A DNA stretch of 64,000 nt, from the NCBI GenBank assembly GCA_036785325.1, contig JAXIVH010000016.1, positions 1,454,919-1,518,918 of the forward strand. Reading direction: 5' to 3'. Below the pieces are notes generated by a model. The model had not been told where the DNA came from. It searched no databases and saw nothing but the letters and a program-made list of their open reading frames with translations. A program made the position numbers and the translations under genes. This document shows positions 42,018-55,000 of this stretch, in pieces. Position 1 is the first letter of the stretch. Every line of letters starts with the position of its first letter. The stretch is from Urophycis tenuis (lineage: Eukaryota > Chordata > Actinopteri > Gadiformes > Phycidae).

Positions 42018-44392
42018 ATGAGAGTGTCGTGTGGTTCTTTCACTCAGGTGGCGGTGAAGAGGAGACTGCTCCCCTGCGCGTGTCTGGGGCTGCTGGGTGT
42101 GCTGTGCTGGGTGCTGGCGTCCTGCGCATTCTCCCCGCCGGAGACGACGGAGCACCAGACGGAGTTCATGGACGCCAGTGACCTGGCGGCGTTTCAGCCC
42201 CAGAGCGCTCTGTCGGACATGGAGTTCTCCTCCTCCTTCAGCTCCTACCGGGGCCCCGGCAACAAGGACCAGAGGAGCAACAAGGAGCTGCCCATCCTCC
42301 TGTGGTGGAGCGCCGGACTCTTCCCCCATTTCCCCGGGGACACCGAGCGCATCGACTGCGCCTCTTCCTCGTGCATGGCCACGAGCAACCGCAAGGTAGG
42401 GGGGGGGGGGGGGGGAATACCAGACGTGTGTTGTACGCAGTGTGATGATCTCTGATTATGGTTGACTTGTGTTGAGGGGGTTAGAATCCCCCAGCCTCCG
42501 CAGTCAACCCGAGTATGCATGGTGGGACAAGATATCCCAGTCGACTAAGTAGCGACTTACATTACGTTAAGCTAACATCATAGCTTCGGTAGCACGTCTA
42601 AGCCTCACCGTTCCCAGGTCCAGCACCACAAAAGGACGGCGTCCATCATCTTCTACGGGACGGACTTCCGCGCCTACGAGGCGCCGCTGCCGCGTCCGCC
42701 CCACCAGACCTGGGCGCTGTTCCACGAGGAGTCGCCCATGAACAACTACGTGCTCTCCCACGCGCCGGGCATCCGCCTGTTCAACTACACGGCCACCTTC
42801 AGCCGGGGCTCCGACTACCCGCTGACGCTGCAGTGGCTGCCCTCGCTCAGCTACCTGCTGCAGCCCGTGGCCGTGCCCCTCGGGGAGAAGAACCTGTGGC
42901 GGGCCAAGGGCCTGGCGCCCGTGCTCTACATGCAGTCCCACTGCGACGTGCCGTCCGACCGGGACCGCTACGTCCGCGAGCTCATGAAGTACATCGAGGT
43001 GCACGTCTTTTATTGATAGGTTATTTATTTATTTATTTTACTGGGACCTTGTGGTCTTCATTTGTTATTCCCATGTTTTTTTAAGACATGGGAACGAAAT
43101 TCGTTCTCTGCATTTGACCCATCCTATTGTACATAGGATGGGAGCAGTGGGCTGCTATGATCAGCGCCCGGGGAGCCAATTGGGGTTTAGGGTTCAGTGT
43201 CTTGCTCAAGGACACTTCGACACGCAGACAGATTTGGGAGTGGGGATCGAGGGGATCGAACCGCCGACCTTACGGTTTAGTGGACGATCCGCTCTGTCCA
43301 CCTGCTCTACCCACTGAGCTACTGCCACTGCTGCAGATGCACATGTACCGGAGCCCGACTGATTATAGCAGCCTATCACAGAGTATCTACCCGGCTCATG
43401 CGTTCGCCGCTGTGTCTGTCCCCAGGTGGACTCCTACGGGAAGTGTCTGAACAACAAGCCGCTGCCGCCGGAGCTGGAGGACACGTCGACGGCCACCGGC
43501 GAGGAGTCCCACTTCATGAGCTTCGTGGCGCGCTACAAGTTCCACCTGGCGCTGGAGAACGGCCTGTGCCCCGACTACATGACGGAGAAGCTGTGGCGGC
43601 CGCTGCACCAGGGCTGCGTGCCCGTGTACCGCGGCTCGCCCTCGGTGGCCGACTGGATGCCCAACGAGCGCGCGGTGGTGGTGGTCGACGACTTCCCCTC
43701 GCCGGAGGAGCTGGCGCGCTTCCTGCGGCACCTGGACGGCAACGACGAGGCGTACGCCCGGTACCTGGAGTTCAAGGACCCGGCGCGCGTCACCAACGGC
43801 CGCCTGCTGCGGCACCTGGAGGCCCGCGAGTGGGGCGTGAACGACATGAGCAAGCCCAACTACCTCAACGGGTTCGAGTGCCACGTGTGCGACCGGGAGA
43901 ACGCCCGGCTGGCCGCCGAGCGGGCCCACCGGCGGGAGCCGCTGCGAGCGCCGCCTCCTCCGCCCAGGATGGCCAACAACTCCCACATGGGGTGTCCGCT
44001 GCCCAGGCCGGGGTACGGAGACGTGAAGGACGTCCCGCCGAACGACGGGTGGGTTTGTGTTTCATTACGAGCTCCCACAAAACGAGCCCCCCCCCCCCCC
44101 CCCCCCCCCGGGGATGTCTTTTTTTTCACCCCCCGCACCACCACCACATTCTTTCATAGTTCTGATTTAATTGCGACTCTCCTTAAAAAACAGCCCCGCA
44201 CTTTGATGAGGCTAATCTGTTTGTGTATCTTTTGTGTGCAGATGGTTGCAAATATGGCCCCTGGATTACTGGCAAAGCCTGGACCAAGCAGAAGGTCTGG
44301 AGTCTCTGATTAGACATAATGAGTCGGAGCCTTCGCTCCTGTGGCAGCACATCCAGAACATTGCCGTGAGGAGAGCCAGAGGAAAACATTGA
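42018..44392 (+). CDS. fut11: alpha-(1,3)-fucosyltransferase 11 (POFUT4-type)
   Basis: Type II membrane glycosyltransferase of GT10; FUT10/FUT11 are now regarded as ER protein O-fucosyltransferases acting on EMI domains. Four exons: 42018-42395, 42618-42998, 43426-44048 and 44242-44392. These give 510 codons and a stop with consistent phases (0, 0, 2). A basic patch and signal anchor (KRRLLPCACLGLLGVLCWVL) come first, then LLWWSAGLFPHFPGDTERI, FYGTDFRAYEAPLPRPPHQ, FHEESPMNNYVLSHAPGIR, NYTATFSRGSDYPL, QSHCDVPSDRDRYVREL, VDSYGKCL, the GT10 signature FHLALENGLCPDYMTEKLWR with VPVYRGSPSVADWMP, and the tail LDYWQSLDQAEGLES. FPGDTERI favours FUT11 over FUT10. The N-terminus is uncertain: ATG at 42018 reads through an acceptor-like cactcag (42041-42047), so exon 1 may really begin at 42048 with an upstream start exon. 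No frameshift is seen. Confidence 0.92.
43085..43332 (-). mobile_element. tRNA-derived SINE in fut11 intron 3 (inverted)
   Basis: On the reverse strand the head reads tagctcagtgggtagagca, then a B-box ggttcgatcccc, then cttgagcaagacactgaacc and a tail gggtcaaatgcagagaacg. Same head family as the copy at 18116. Confidence 0.88.
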
Positions 44393-45961
44393 CGGACAGA
44401 AGGTCAAGATGGGCTTTACCAATGGTGTCCTGTAGCCCCTGTGAGGAAGCCATGTACTCCCTCTGCTACAATGACAGAATATTACATCAATCCTCTTTTA
44501 ACCTGAGCCACAATTATGGCAGGCTGCCTTAGAGTTGTATATATATATATATATATATATATATGAACTGTAGTCAGTGAACACTAATTACCTGACACAA
44601 TTCTTTGGTTACTGAAACCCATTATATGTACCTCTGACAGTATTGTGTATATCAGTATTACATTTTTGTATTTTTTTATATATATATATATATATCCAAT
44701 ACATGACATGTCATGCTGGCTGGATCGCTATCGATTCTTAATTAGAAATCTGAGTGAACACTAACAGGACTGCTCAGTCACATTCCTGCCTCACATCAGC
44801 CCAGTCAGGGGTCTGTGTGTGCGAGGCCCGGCCCAGGGGGGCCTACACTCACCCGTTTCCTGCCACCTCCAGGACAGGGCTATTTGGAGATCCTGAATTG
44901 CCTGTATTGTGTGCGAGTGACTCTGTGCCGGACTGGGATCTCATCCAGGGTAGCTGTTGACCTTTGCTGACTATTGTCCACACCTCCCAGGCTTGGCCAG
45001 CAGTTATCGAGGACAAAAAAAAAAGATGGATGATGGGCACTGGTGTAGAAACGACCTGGGGGGGGGGGGGGGGGGTCGTTCTGGGCCTATACCTGTGTTA
45101 TGATCATCGTTAAGACCTTAACTTCTACAAAAAAAGCAGCTGAATCTGCTAATTTTCTTATGCACAGCAGGGAGTTGCATAATCTTAAACTACATTAACA
45201 TATTGTACAACTAATTATGGATGTAGAGATATGCAATGAAAACGGTGTCTGACAGAGGGATGTTAAGAAAACAGGCAAATGTAATATTTACAAAGTAAAG
45301 TTCAGAATTCCTAGTGGAAGTTTTTCTATGTGCAATAGCTTCAAGGGACATCTCACTGGCACTGTAATGTATAATATTGCCTGCAACTATTTAGAAATTG
45401 CAGATGTTCCACTAGCCTAACCTTAGTTCACCATCTGTGCAATATGTTAATTTTCAAATTGGGATTTGCCTCTTTTAAAATATGCAGCCTGTAGACTTAA
45501 TAATCATGTGCATAGCTCAGTGTTACCAGCCAGATAATCACACATTTATATTGGAATTCTGTAAATCTCTTTATTTCATAAGCAAAGGATAACAGAGTGA
45601 ACATATTTTGGACAACAAGAAATAAAAAGTAAACTTTTTTATAAAAGTGATCTTCATATATATATTTTTCCCATTTACTACCATATGGTGTAATGTACCC
45701 AAATACCAGTTTTAGTCTATTCACAGTTTCCTATTGTGAGAGACAAATCCTTCATAGTGTACTGGGACATACACCACAATCACCATTGGAGAGAAAAAAA
45801 AAAAGTTGCATTAAAAATGCTTGGAATGTGGAAATCTAGACGTTCACACTAACGGTGTCAACAGTAGATTTAGCCTGATATAACAAAGAGCAATGCTATA
45901 AGATAAAGCAGACAAGGTCTGGGGGGGGGGGGGGGGGGTGTCTTGGAGAGCATGTGCAGGT
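44393..45961. other. convergent 3' region of fut11 and znf185
   Basis: 3'UTRs of fut11 (+) and znf185 (-). It holds (TA)n at 44535-44564 and 44677-44697 and a G-run at 45059-45075. tttatt at about 45565 is a possible znf185 poly(A) signal on the reverse strand. No gene is supported inside. Confidence 0.6.
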
Positions 45962-48900
45962 TCAGTCCAAGGCCTTGGAGTAACAGCTCTCACAGTGGAC
46001 AAGGCCACCATGGATGAACATGCTGTAGAGGAGATCGCCCATAGGCCTGCTGCATACGCCACACTGCAGAGACACAAGGGACACAAAGCATCTCAAAAGT
46101 CGTGGCAAAATAGATCAGCGCTCCGACAACGCTGTTTATCGGACTAATGCATTTTTTCAGGATAATTAGGACCCTCTAGTCTGGACCTAACGATCCATAC
46201 AAATGAACACTTGAGTGTATACCATTGTATTTAAACAATTTTGTAGGGGTTTTTTTTTTTTTTTCAAATACATTAACGAGAATGAAATGTCATTAGTGAG
46301 CATCTCACTCCACGATGCCTACAGGTAGACTTGCAGACTTAGTTGTTCGAACCTAGAACCCTTTGGGCTGGGAGTCAAACACCCTGACCACGAAAACTGC
46401 TCCGGGCCACGCTGTGAACGGCAACGGGTTTTGGGGGGGATTCTACAGGAACACATGCGTTCGGTGGAGTGTGTGGGGGGCCCGGCTACCTTGAAGCAGT
46501 TGGAGTGACAGTTGATGTTGAGATGTTCGATGGTGATCTTGGCATCGTTTCCCACAAGCTCTCCGCAGTAGTTACAGGTGGATGACAAGGCATCGCTAGA
46601 GAGAGAGAGAGTGAGAGTGAGAGTGAGTCTTAACATGCCTCAACTGTTCACATGCTTTTCAGCTGTGACGGCAGCACAGAGACAGTGTGGGGTAACCAGA
46701 AAAGGTGGAAATTACCTGGAGTAGGTAGTGGGCGAGCTGTAGGAGGAGTAACTGGTGGAGCTTGTCAGATAGTCAGAGTCACTATGGAGGGTGAAAGAGT
46801 GGTTCATGGTGACCGGTGACATTGATCAAATCAAAAGCAAACCGCACGCGAGGAAGACCGTGGCCACTGTTCAAACATACAAAAATAACATCGGGTCCTA
46901 CCTTCCAATTTCATTGCCGTTGAGCAAAGACAGCTCTGTCGCATTAGTGTACTCCTTCACGTACACAAACGGCCTGTTGGTTAGGAGTTGGCCGTTCGGA
47001 GAGAGAGTGCGGCGAGAGGGAAAGCATTAGCGGGCAAACGCCATTAATCAAAGTGAAATGTCACACGCGACACCGGATAATTCATTTTGTTGTGGGACAG
47101 TTTTGGGTCTGAAATTGGCTTACTTTTTGGGCTCGGGGGTCTCCGTGCGCTGGCTGTCCTCCCGAGTCACGCTGCTGGAGTACGTCTCGGAGCTGTGGGT
47201 GACAGCGCCGCGCGTTAGCCTCGGTGTTACGGCGCCTCGTTGTCGGCCCGTCTTAACGACTGACAAAAGTGTTGAGGGGTAACCCCGGCGAATGAGGACA
47301 TTTACATCTGGCTGGCGTAGATTAGCAGATAATCATGTTTTTCCTCATCACTTTCTTAATAGCGTGCTCCCTCCTTAACAGCCTGCGGTTTGACACGGAG
47401 AGGAGGACCACTCTTCGCACACACCATTAGTTTAACATCTGGGGAGGCTGGGCCGGGTGATCAGAGCGGAAGGGAGGGGGGTGGGGGGGGGGGGGGGGGA
47501 CTGGGTCTAAGTGAACATGGAAAGTTTGTCCTCAAAGTCCGTGGTGTGACCTCGTGTAAAAACACCTGCAGGTCACCTTAGATCCACACACACCAGCGGG
47601 GTACTTAAGAGGCTGCAGTGGCCTTCGCAAAGGGCCAGCCTAGTGCTATGTCAGACAGCCTTATTACAACTCCAGGGGGGGATAGCAGACTAGCAGGTGA
47701 CAGAGTGAGACTAGATATATACAGTATTTATACACACACACGCACACACACGCACGCGCCATGCTCTAAGTTCACTAATGACGCGCCCCATAAAATAAGC
47801 TCCAACATCTATTAAACTCATGTTGCAGCAATGAGGACATGACTCACCCATGCATCACGGCGTGGCAATGCACTACCCTAACATACTTCAAATCTCACAG
47901 CATATAAATGACAAATCCCACGTCTCCACCTCACCAAACAGATGCGGCTTATCACTCATAAAGCGCAGGGGCCTGACAAAGCCCCATCACAGCGTGAACA
48001 TGCTCTGTAATAATATCTCTGTGGGCGTGTGTTTCACTGGCTTTTTATAGATCACAGGAAGCAACAAAAAAAACAACAAAAAAAAAAACTCACCGATCCA
48101 AAGCTGGCTCTCGGTCACTGTATGTTTCCCTAGAAAGTAAAAAACAGATTTATTTATCCTCTGCAGTGCAGGGAGGAGGCGATTGGATCTCTCTCTCTAA
48201 ATCTCTCTCAGAGCCTCTCTAAGGCGCCTGTCACAGAGGGCTCCCTCACCTGACGGTGGTGATGGTGGTGACGGTCTCAGTCTCCGTCCCCCCGGGGCTG
48301 CAAAACAAAAAAGAACGGCTCAGGGCCTGCCGTCTGGCGGTACAGGGGAGGAGGGCCCTCCTCGCTCTCTCACTGTACATGGCGGCGGCTCAGAGGACGG
48401 CGACGGCTCTGAGGAGGGCGACAGCTCCGAGACGGGAGCCCGGGCGCGCGTGCGGATTCGGGTTTGTTTTTTTGCCGATTTGTGTGACGTTTGGAGACAC
48501 TGTGGACGACGGCGGCGGCGGCGGCGGCGCACCGACGGCCCGGCACGCCGGCGGAGAGATTACCGTGCTCTGCGCCGCGTTGTCGTGCCACACGCGGTGA
48601 CCGCGGCGTGACCTCTCGAGACGGTTTCACGTCGACGAGCGACCGCGGTCACCGCTCGTCAACACCGCACTGGCTCGTCGACATCTTGTCGTCGGTCAAC
48701 GTGAAGCCGTCTCGAGTTTCCCTTCCCCCCCCCCGTGCCGTTCCTCCGTAGCGTTTTCTGCAACTAAGCGAGCGGCTGCAATGTAAACCACGCTTCCTAT
48801 GCACGGCGGCATGCGCACCGGCCGGTGACGCGGGCCGTGAATGGCCAGGTTTGGGGTTTGAGTGCGAGTGTGGAGGTGGCCTGCGGTAACAGTCTGGCGT

Positions 48901-49460
48901 TGGCTATATGGCTCATATATGTGGACAATACCTCAGTTCTTCCTCCTCTTCCTCCTCCTCCTCCTCCTCAGCGGAAGGGACGGTGAGGACGGTAGGTGAT
49001 GTCCATCTGTCCCATGGGGAGTCATTCTCGAGGGACCTTTAACGCAATCACACAGTTTATGGGTTATTGTGCCCTGACGGCACAAAAAAATACACTCAAT
49101 GTAATCAGCTAGCCTAAAGGAGTAATGCATGCATTCTATGTATGTGTGTGTGTGTGTGTGTGTATATGTGTTTGTGACCTATTTTCAAGAACACTAGACC
49201 GACTAGAGCACACAATATCTTCTGGCCCAGTGAGCTGAGTGGTCAAATTGCAAAAAAAAAAAAAAAAGCCTGATTTCTTCACTGTAGTCATGAAAATGGA
49301 AGCAGGCTGGAGGGCAAGAGGGGGGCCTGTGAATAAATGGAGCAGATACTGTACACGGGAGAGGGCTCTCAACAAAGACGACTTACTTCCTTTCAAACGT
49401 GACCAGTGTCTGTTGATCTTCTCCCCGGCTCGCAGGCACATCCCCTTGTCTGTGAGGAAC

Positions 49461-49496
<36 letters not shown>

Positions 49497-50028
49497 TCAG
49501 TGCACAATAGACAAGGATGGATGGCTCTGGAGGAATGTAGCGTTGCACAGTAGGATTGGAGGAGGAGGTGGAATGGGTGGGGGGGGGGGGGGGGGGGGTT
49601 GTGTGTATGTGTGTGTGTGCGTGTGTGTGTGTGAGCGTGACATCATCACCTCTCGTCAGTGGATGTGTCGGTCTCCCATGTGCGTGCCCAGGAACGCCGG
49701 CTACTCAGGCTGAAGCATCAACATGACACGAGCGCGCGAGAGAGAGAGAGAGACAGACAGAGAGAGAGAGAGAGACAGAGAGAGAGAGAGAGACAGAGAA
49801 GTTATGACAGAACACAGGACGTCACTTCTTTGTGTGCGTTGAGAAAAAAATCATTCCGTCCAACTCATCCGTTGCTACATTTTTTCCCCTTGTCTCTCAC
49901 GTCCTGTCTCAGTCGCACGTAGCCCAGGCAATTTGGCAAACGGTAATTCCATTACCTTTTGGTGTCCGTGTCGATCGGGATGACATCGTCTGCCAAGGCC
50001 TCCAAGGCATTAGTGCGCTCACTGTCAA

Positions 50029-50081
<53 letters not shown>

Positions 50082-51782
50082 AAACCTCATCATTTCTCCT
50101 GCATGATCACCGACAGGCAAAATCTATCTTTTTTTTGTGCTCTAAATCTCAATCAATTTCAAATGAAAATGAAGACTATAAAACGCCACACATTTTCAGA
50201 TACACTCATCACAGAGCTTGATCAGAGGAGTATCATTCCAAAAAGTAGATTCTCTGCGCTATGCCACACCTGAATCCTGTGTTCAGATCTTCTTTTGCGG
50301 GTGAAGTGTTTGACACGAGAGTTACAGAGCTGCAGAGCAAGAAGGGAGAGTGGGGAGTGTGTGTGTGTGAGGGGGGGGGGGGGGTGGGTGAGAAACCTCA
50401 TTAGCATAACAACTGCACCAGGCGTCCGTGTAGCTTGGCTACACGCATGCACGCCGCGCTGATAATGGTTCATTACAGCGCAGGTACAAGGTGAAGCATT
50501 TGCACTATCACATCAGATTGCCACCTATAGGCGGTACGAGTGCCACGTATCCAATATGGAAAGGACCCCCGCATTTGCATTCTCATTCCCCCCCCCCCCC
50601 CCCCCCCCCCCACAGTACCTGTTGACGGAATGGGCCGAGAGGGGCGGCGCCAGGTCAGAAGAGCTGTGATAAAAGAAAAGTGGCTCATAATCAGAAGCTG
50701 CTGCATTATGCATAGCGAGATGCCATCTGGCTGGCTGGGAAAGAACAGTCACAGCTCCAAACCAATATGATTACCTGTGAGGAGATGTGGTCCCTATCGG
50801 ATATGGATCAAACGGATCAGTCGAGCTGAAAAACAATTTCACACTGATTTCACTCCCAATTGTCAGTGCGCGGCGCGTCGCGGCGTCGCAGGAATTTTGA
50901 TCACATTGACGCGCGCGATGGAAAGATTTAATGCACGCCGAATGGTAAATAGGAAGACAGAGGGATTTGGGGCCAAACTTAATCACAATCAGAGACTGTG
51001 CGTCTCTGACAAACGCCAAAACAATTCCTTGGCTTTGTGGTGAAGCCCGTTGATTTCCCTAACCCCGGGGGGACTTCTTGTCTAAGTCAATGATTACCAA
51101 TATGCAAACTCAGCAAGACATCAATATTTAGCAAGCCGTTTCCCATCCGCGTTAAGGCGTTTCAAGGTTATCTGATAAAACAAAAGGGAAATACGCCCAA
51201 AGTGACGCAACTCGTGGGGGGGGGGGAATGCCACAGATGTTTTGCATGGCGTCATGGATATTTCATGTGACGCGGGATCAAAAGTCTGCGGGCAATTACA
51301 ACCCCGGTGGTGTTCATAGTGTGAGAGAAGCGCCATACGCGGCGGCGGCGTTGGCATCATCGCTGACCTCAGGACAGAGAAATACTCCCAACAAAGAGCA
51401 AATTACCTTGATGTGACGACTGTGGTGGTGGTGGTCACCTGCGAGCCCCAGGAGGCCGGGTAGTTTTCTGTGCTGCAGGTGGATTAGAGACAAAAACACA
51501 TGAGGAGGCGGGGGGGGGGGGGGGGGTCACACATTTTCAGCATGACGGGAGCAGAAAAAGGGAAGCGCACACGGGTCAGGACAGCGTTCCTCATGCACTA
51601 TTTACTATTCCATTACATTAGCGAGGCTTGTGACCCACTAAGCTACTGAAGGGTGTGTGTGCTGGTGTGTGTGTGTGTGTGTTTGGCTTTGCGCATGCCT
51701 GTGGTGTGCGTGTGTGGCGTTTGTGTGTGTGTGTGTGTGTGTGGGTGTGGTGTGCGTGGGGTGCTTGAACGTGTGTGTGTTT

Positions 51783-51847
<65 letters not shown>

Positions 51848-51986
51848 CTTATATCAGTAGTCCTCGTGGTGAATGTCTCTGTGGGGCTGTCAAGCAAAGT
51901 GACAAGACGATCATTATGCAGTTATGACAGTAAGGAAATGTATATAGTCCTATGTATTATATTTGTATGTGTACACCTAAACACAT

Positions 51987-52053
<67 letters not shown>

Positions 52054-55000
52054 CATTCTTCCCATACAAGTCCTTCCTCATACCTCTGTATGTCTGTATA
52101 TTTCTGATTTCTCATTCTTTTTTGCTTTCCTCAGCGTCCGTGGTGCTCCTACTGAGACACCATTAAAACCAACGTAAAGAAAAACGACCGCTGGGAATGA
52201 GATAATACGTCTCAAATGGTTAATGTGGAACGTCTTTAGTGTGTTTAAGACTTTTAAGATATAACTTCAGATATAACCACCACGTGTGCGCGCGCACGAG
52301 CTGGCGCGAACGTATACGTATCCACGCCCGCGGCGGTTATATATTAAGTCTCGAGACCTTGGAGCTCGCGGCCCATTGTCCCGCTTCAGCTCGCTGTGAT
52401 AAACATAATGAATATAAAAGGGAGGGAGGAGGAGGAGGCGGAATGGAGGACGAGGTTCGGCCTTCAGTGCGCCCGTCTTCTTTTCTCACCTGCGCGCCTC
52501 CGTGTTAATGGGAATTACGCTGTCGGCGAGGAGGTCCAGGCTGTTGTCCACTGGGCGGGAGAGGCTGAGACGCACGTAGGGAATGGACGGACGAACACGA
52601 CAACACGTACTTTTTCAGTTTTTGCGATATCGTATCACCGCGATGTAGCGGTTAAGGAAATACTTCTTCCACAGTCGACTAGCAGTTGAATGTCAACAGG
52701 CCCACCGTGGCCTCCTAATAAAAACATGTTTCCTCTCGTACCTCTCTGATGGGCCGAGCAGATCCTGACTCCAGCGACCCGGGCTGGGAGGAGCCGGTCC
52801 GACCAACTCTACCGGCCTACGCAGGTGGACAGAACGAAGGTAGCAGGTGAAGGACAGACAGGCGTTCGTTATTGGTTCAACAGTGCCATCTTGTGGCCAT
52901 TTTATTGACGACATTTAGGTTTGTCATTAATTTATCTTTTCTTTTTCTTTTTTTTCTTTTTTTTCTTTTTTTTCTTTTTTTTCTTTTTTTAAATTATTGT
53001 TAAAAAATAAAATAAAATAAAAAACGAACCCTCCAGTGAGCGATAGCAGGTCGTCGGTCATTACTACACTGTTGCTGATCTCTGGGGCTGGTTCCTGCAC
53101 AGCACTGTTGGAGAGAAAAAAAGTTACACTCTTATAGTATAACACAGTCATTCTAACATACACTTGAGTCACATATATTTTCATACCCACAAAAACGCTC
53201 ACACACGCTCACTAGTGTTAAGCATTAAGCATACACAAACACACTAACCGACAGAGTCATGAGACTAAAGGTTGAAGACAAAATACAAAGAAAGCAAGTG
53301 ATTGTCAGTTATAACTAGTTCCGACTGGTGAGAATGAGGAAGTTGTTGTGTTTTACCTTTCTTCGTGTAGGCCTACTGGGCTTGTTGGTACCAAGGGTGA
53401 CTCATCAACAGGCAAACTGAAAACAGAGTCAATTTGTGTATGTATGGCATTGTCTTTGGCTCAGGGATTGTGATTATGGTGATATGAATATGTGGTTTTG
53501 AAGAACTTTAATTCATATTCCTTCTTGTTTAATACGTATTTTGCCTACCTTTTTACAAGTGGACTCGTTGGTTCAGGCACATCGTCTTTAATCTGACTGT
53601 CCAACAGACTGTCAAAAAAGGAAAATTATTACATAAACGATAGAGAAATGTGTTTAACGATAAAGCAGGGTTTTCTCACTGTTGACTCAAAGCCAAACGT
53701 ATTTATTCAGTTCATACCTTGTTGAACGCTTGTCAAAGGAAATGAGAGTGTCAGACAACGTGGTTAGCGTTTCACCGCTGGAACTGTGGAGAAAGATGGA
53801 GAAGGTGAAATCACACAAACCCCGACATTGCCTGAAGTCGGCATTCCACCGCACGCATCCGAAGAATGAGAGGAGACATTCCTCGGATTCCCTCGATAAA
53901 GTAACCATCCGAAAGCCAAGTCATGTTGACCCGAAGTCACGTTGTCAAAATGTGGTGAAATTCAAACAGCATAAAATAAATGAGTAATCCTTCAGTCAAT
54001 AGTTCTGTTGTTCGGCTCCGACACCCCCCCCCCCCCCCCCCGAGCTGAGAGAGACGTGAAGGTGGGGGGCAGCCGCGGCCTACTGGTTAGGGCTTCGGAC
54101 TTGTAACCGGAGGGATGCCGGTTCGAACCACGACCAGTACGAACGGCTGAAGTGCCCTTGAGCAAGGCACCTAACCCCTCACTGCTCCCCGAGCGCCGCT
54201 CTTAAACCCGATGCAGCTCACTGCATCGGGTTTAAGTGTGTGCTTCACCTCACTGTGTGCCTCACCATCACTGTGTTTCACTAATTCACGGTTGGGTTAA
54301 ATGCAGAGACCAAATTTCCCTCGCGGGATCAAAAGAGTAATTCTTCTTCTTCTTCTAAGGTGACCCTGGGAGAGTCTGACCTGGTCTGGTTTGGGGATGG
54401 CGTCTCCCAAACGCGGGATTCTTCCAGGACAGTCTGCTGGGCGACCGGGGCGGCCGCGGACCACACCGGCGCCACCGGCTCTGCGTCTTCGCTCTCGAAC
54501 AGCTCTGGGTCCCGGGAAGGGGCCGCCGCCGCCGCCGCCGCTGCCGCCACCGCCGCCACCACCGCCACCTCAGGCACCAGGATGAGCTCCGGGAGCGGGG
54601 TGTCCACCTTGGTGCACCCGGGTTCCATGTCCTTGAACGGCTCGGGGTCCGCCTTGACGGGGGTCGCGTCCTCCACGGGCTCGTCCACCTTCACCTCTTC
54701 TGCCACCACTACTACTGTGTCCACGCTGGTTTTCACTCTGTACGTCCAGCCCACGTCCACACACAAACACACACACACACACACACACACAAGAGGGCAT
54801 GAATGAGTGGAACCCCAATACCTCCAGTGCGTTTCATCAATTGACTGAAGTCTGAAAACTATGCCAATGGCGGATGCGTGAAAAAGCGGTGTGGTTGAGG
54901 ATGATGAATGGGTGACTCACAGTGTCTGCGTTGTGGACTCTGGTACAGGGAGAGGGGCTGGGAGACCAACAGTGGGTGAGGGAGGGACACGGACTGGGAG

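Noticed and set aside
43396..44159. Long + and - strand ORFs over fut11 exon 3
   Set aside because: Other-frame shadows of the fut11 exon, caused by very high GC3.
52927..53202. Lys/Glu-rich tail of a - strand ORF
   Set aside because: The part beyond znf185 exon 13 is a T-rich minisatellite in the intron, not coding.
54090..54135. possible tRNA gene
   Set aside because: Same reasoning: SINE head with B-box, followed by SINE body and a (ttc)n tail.
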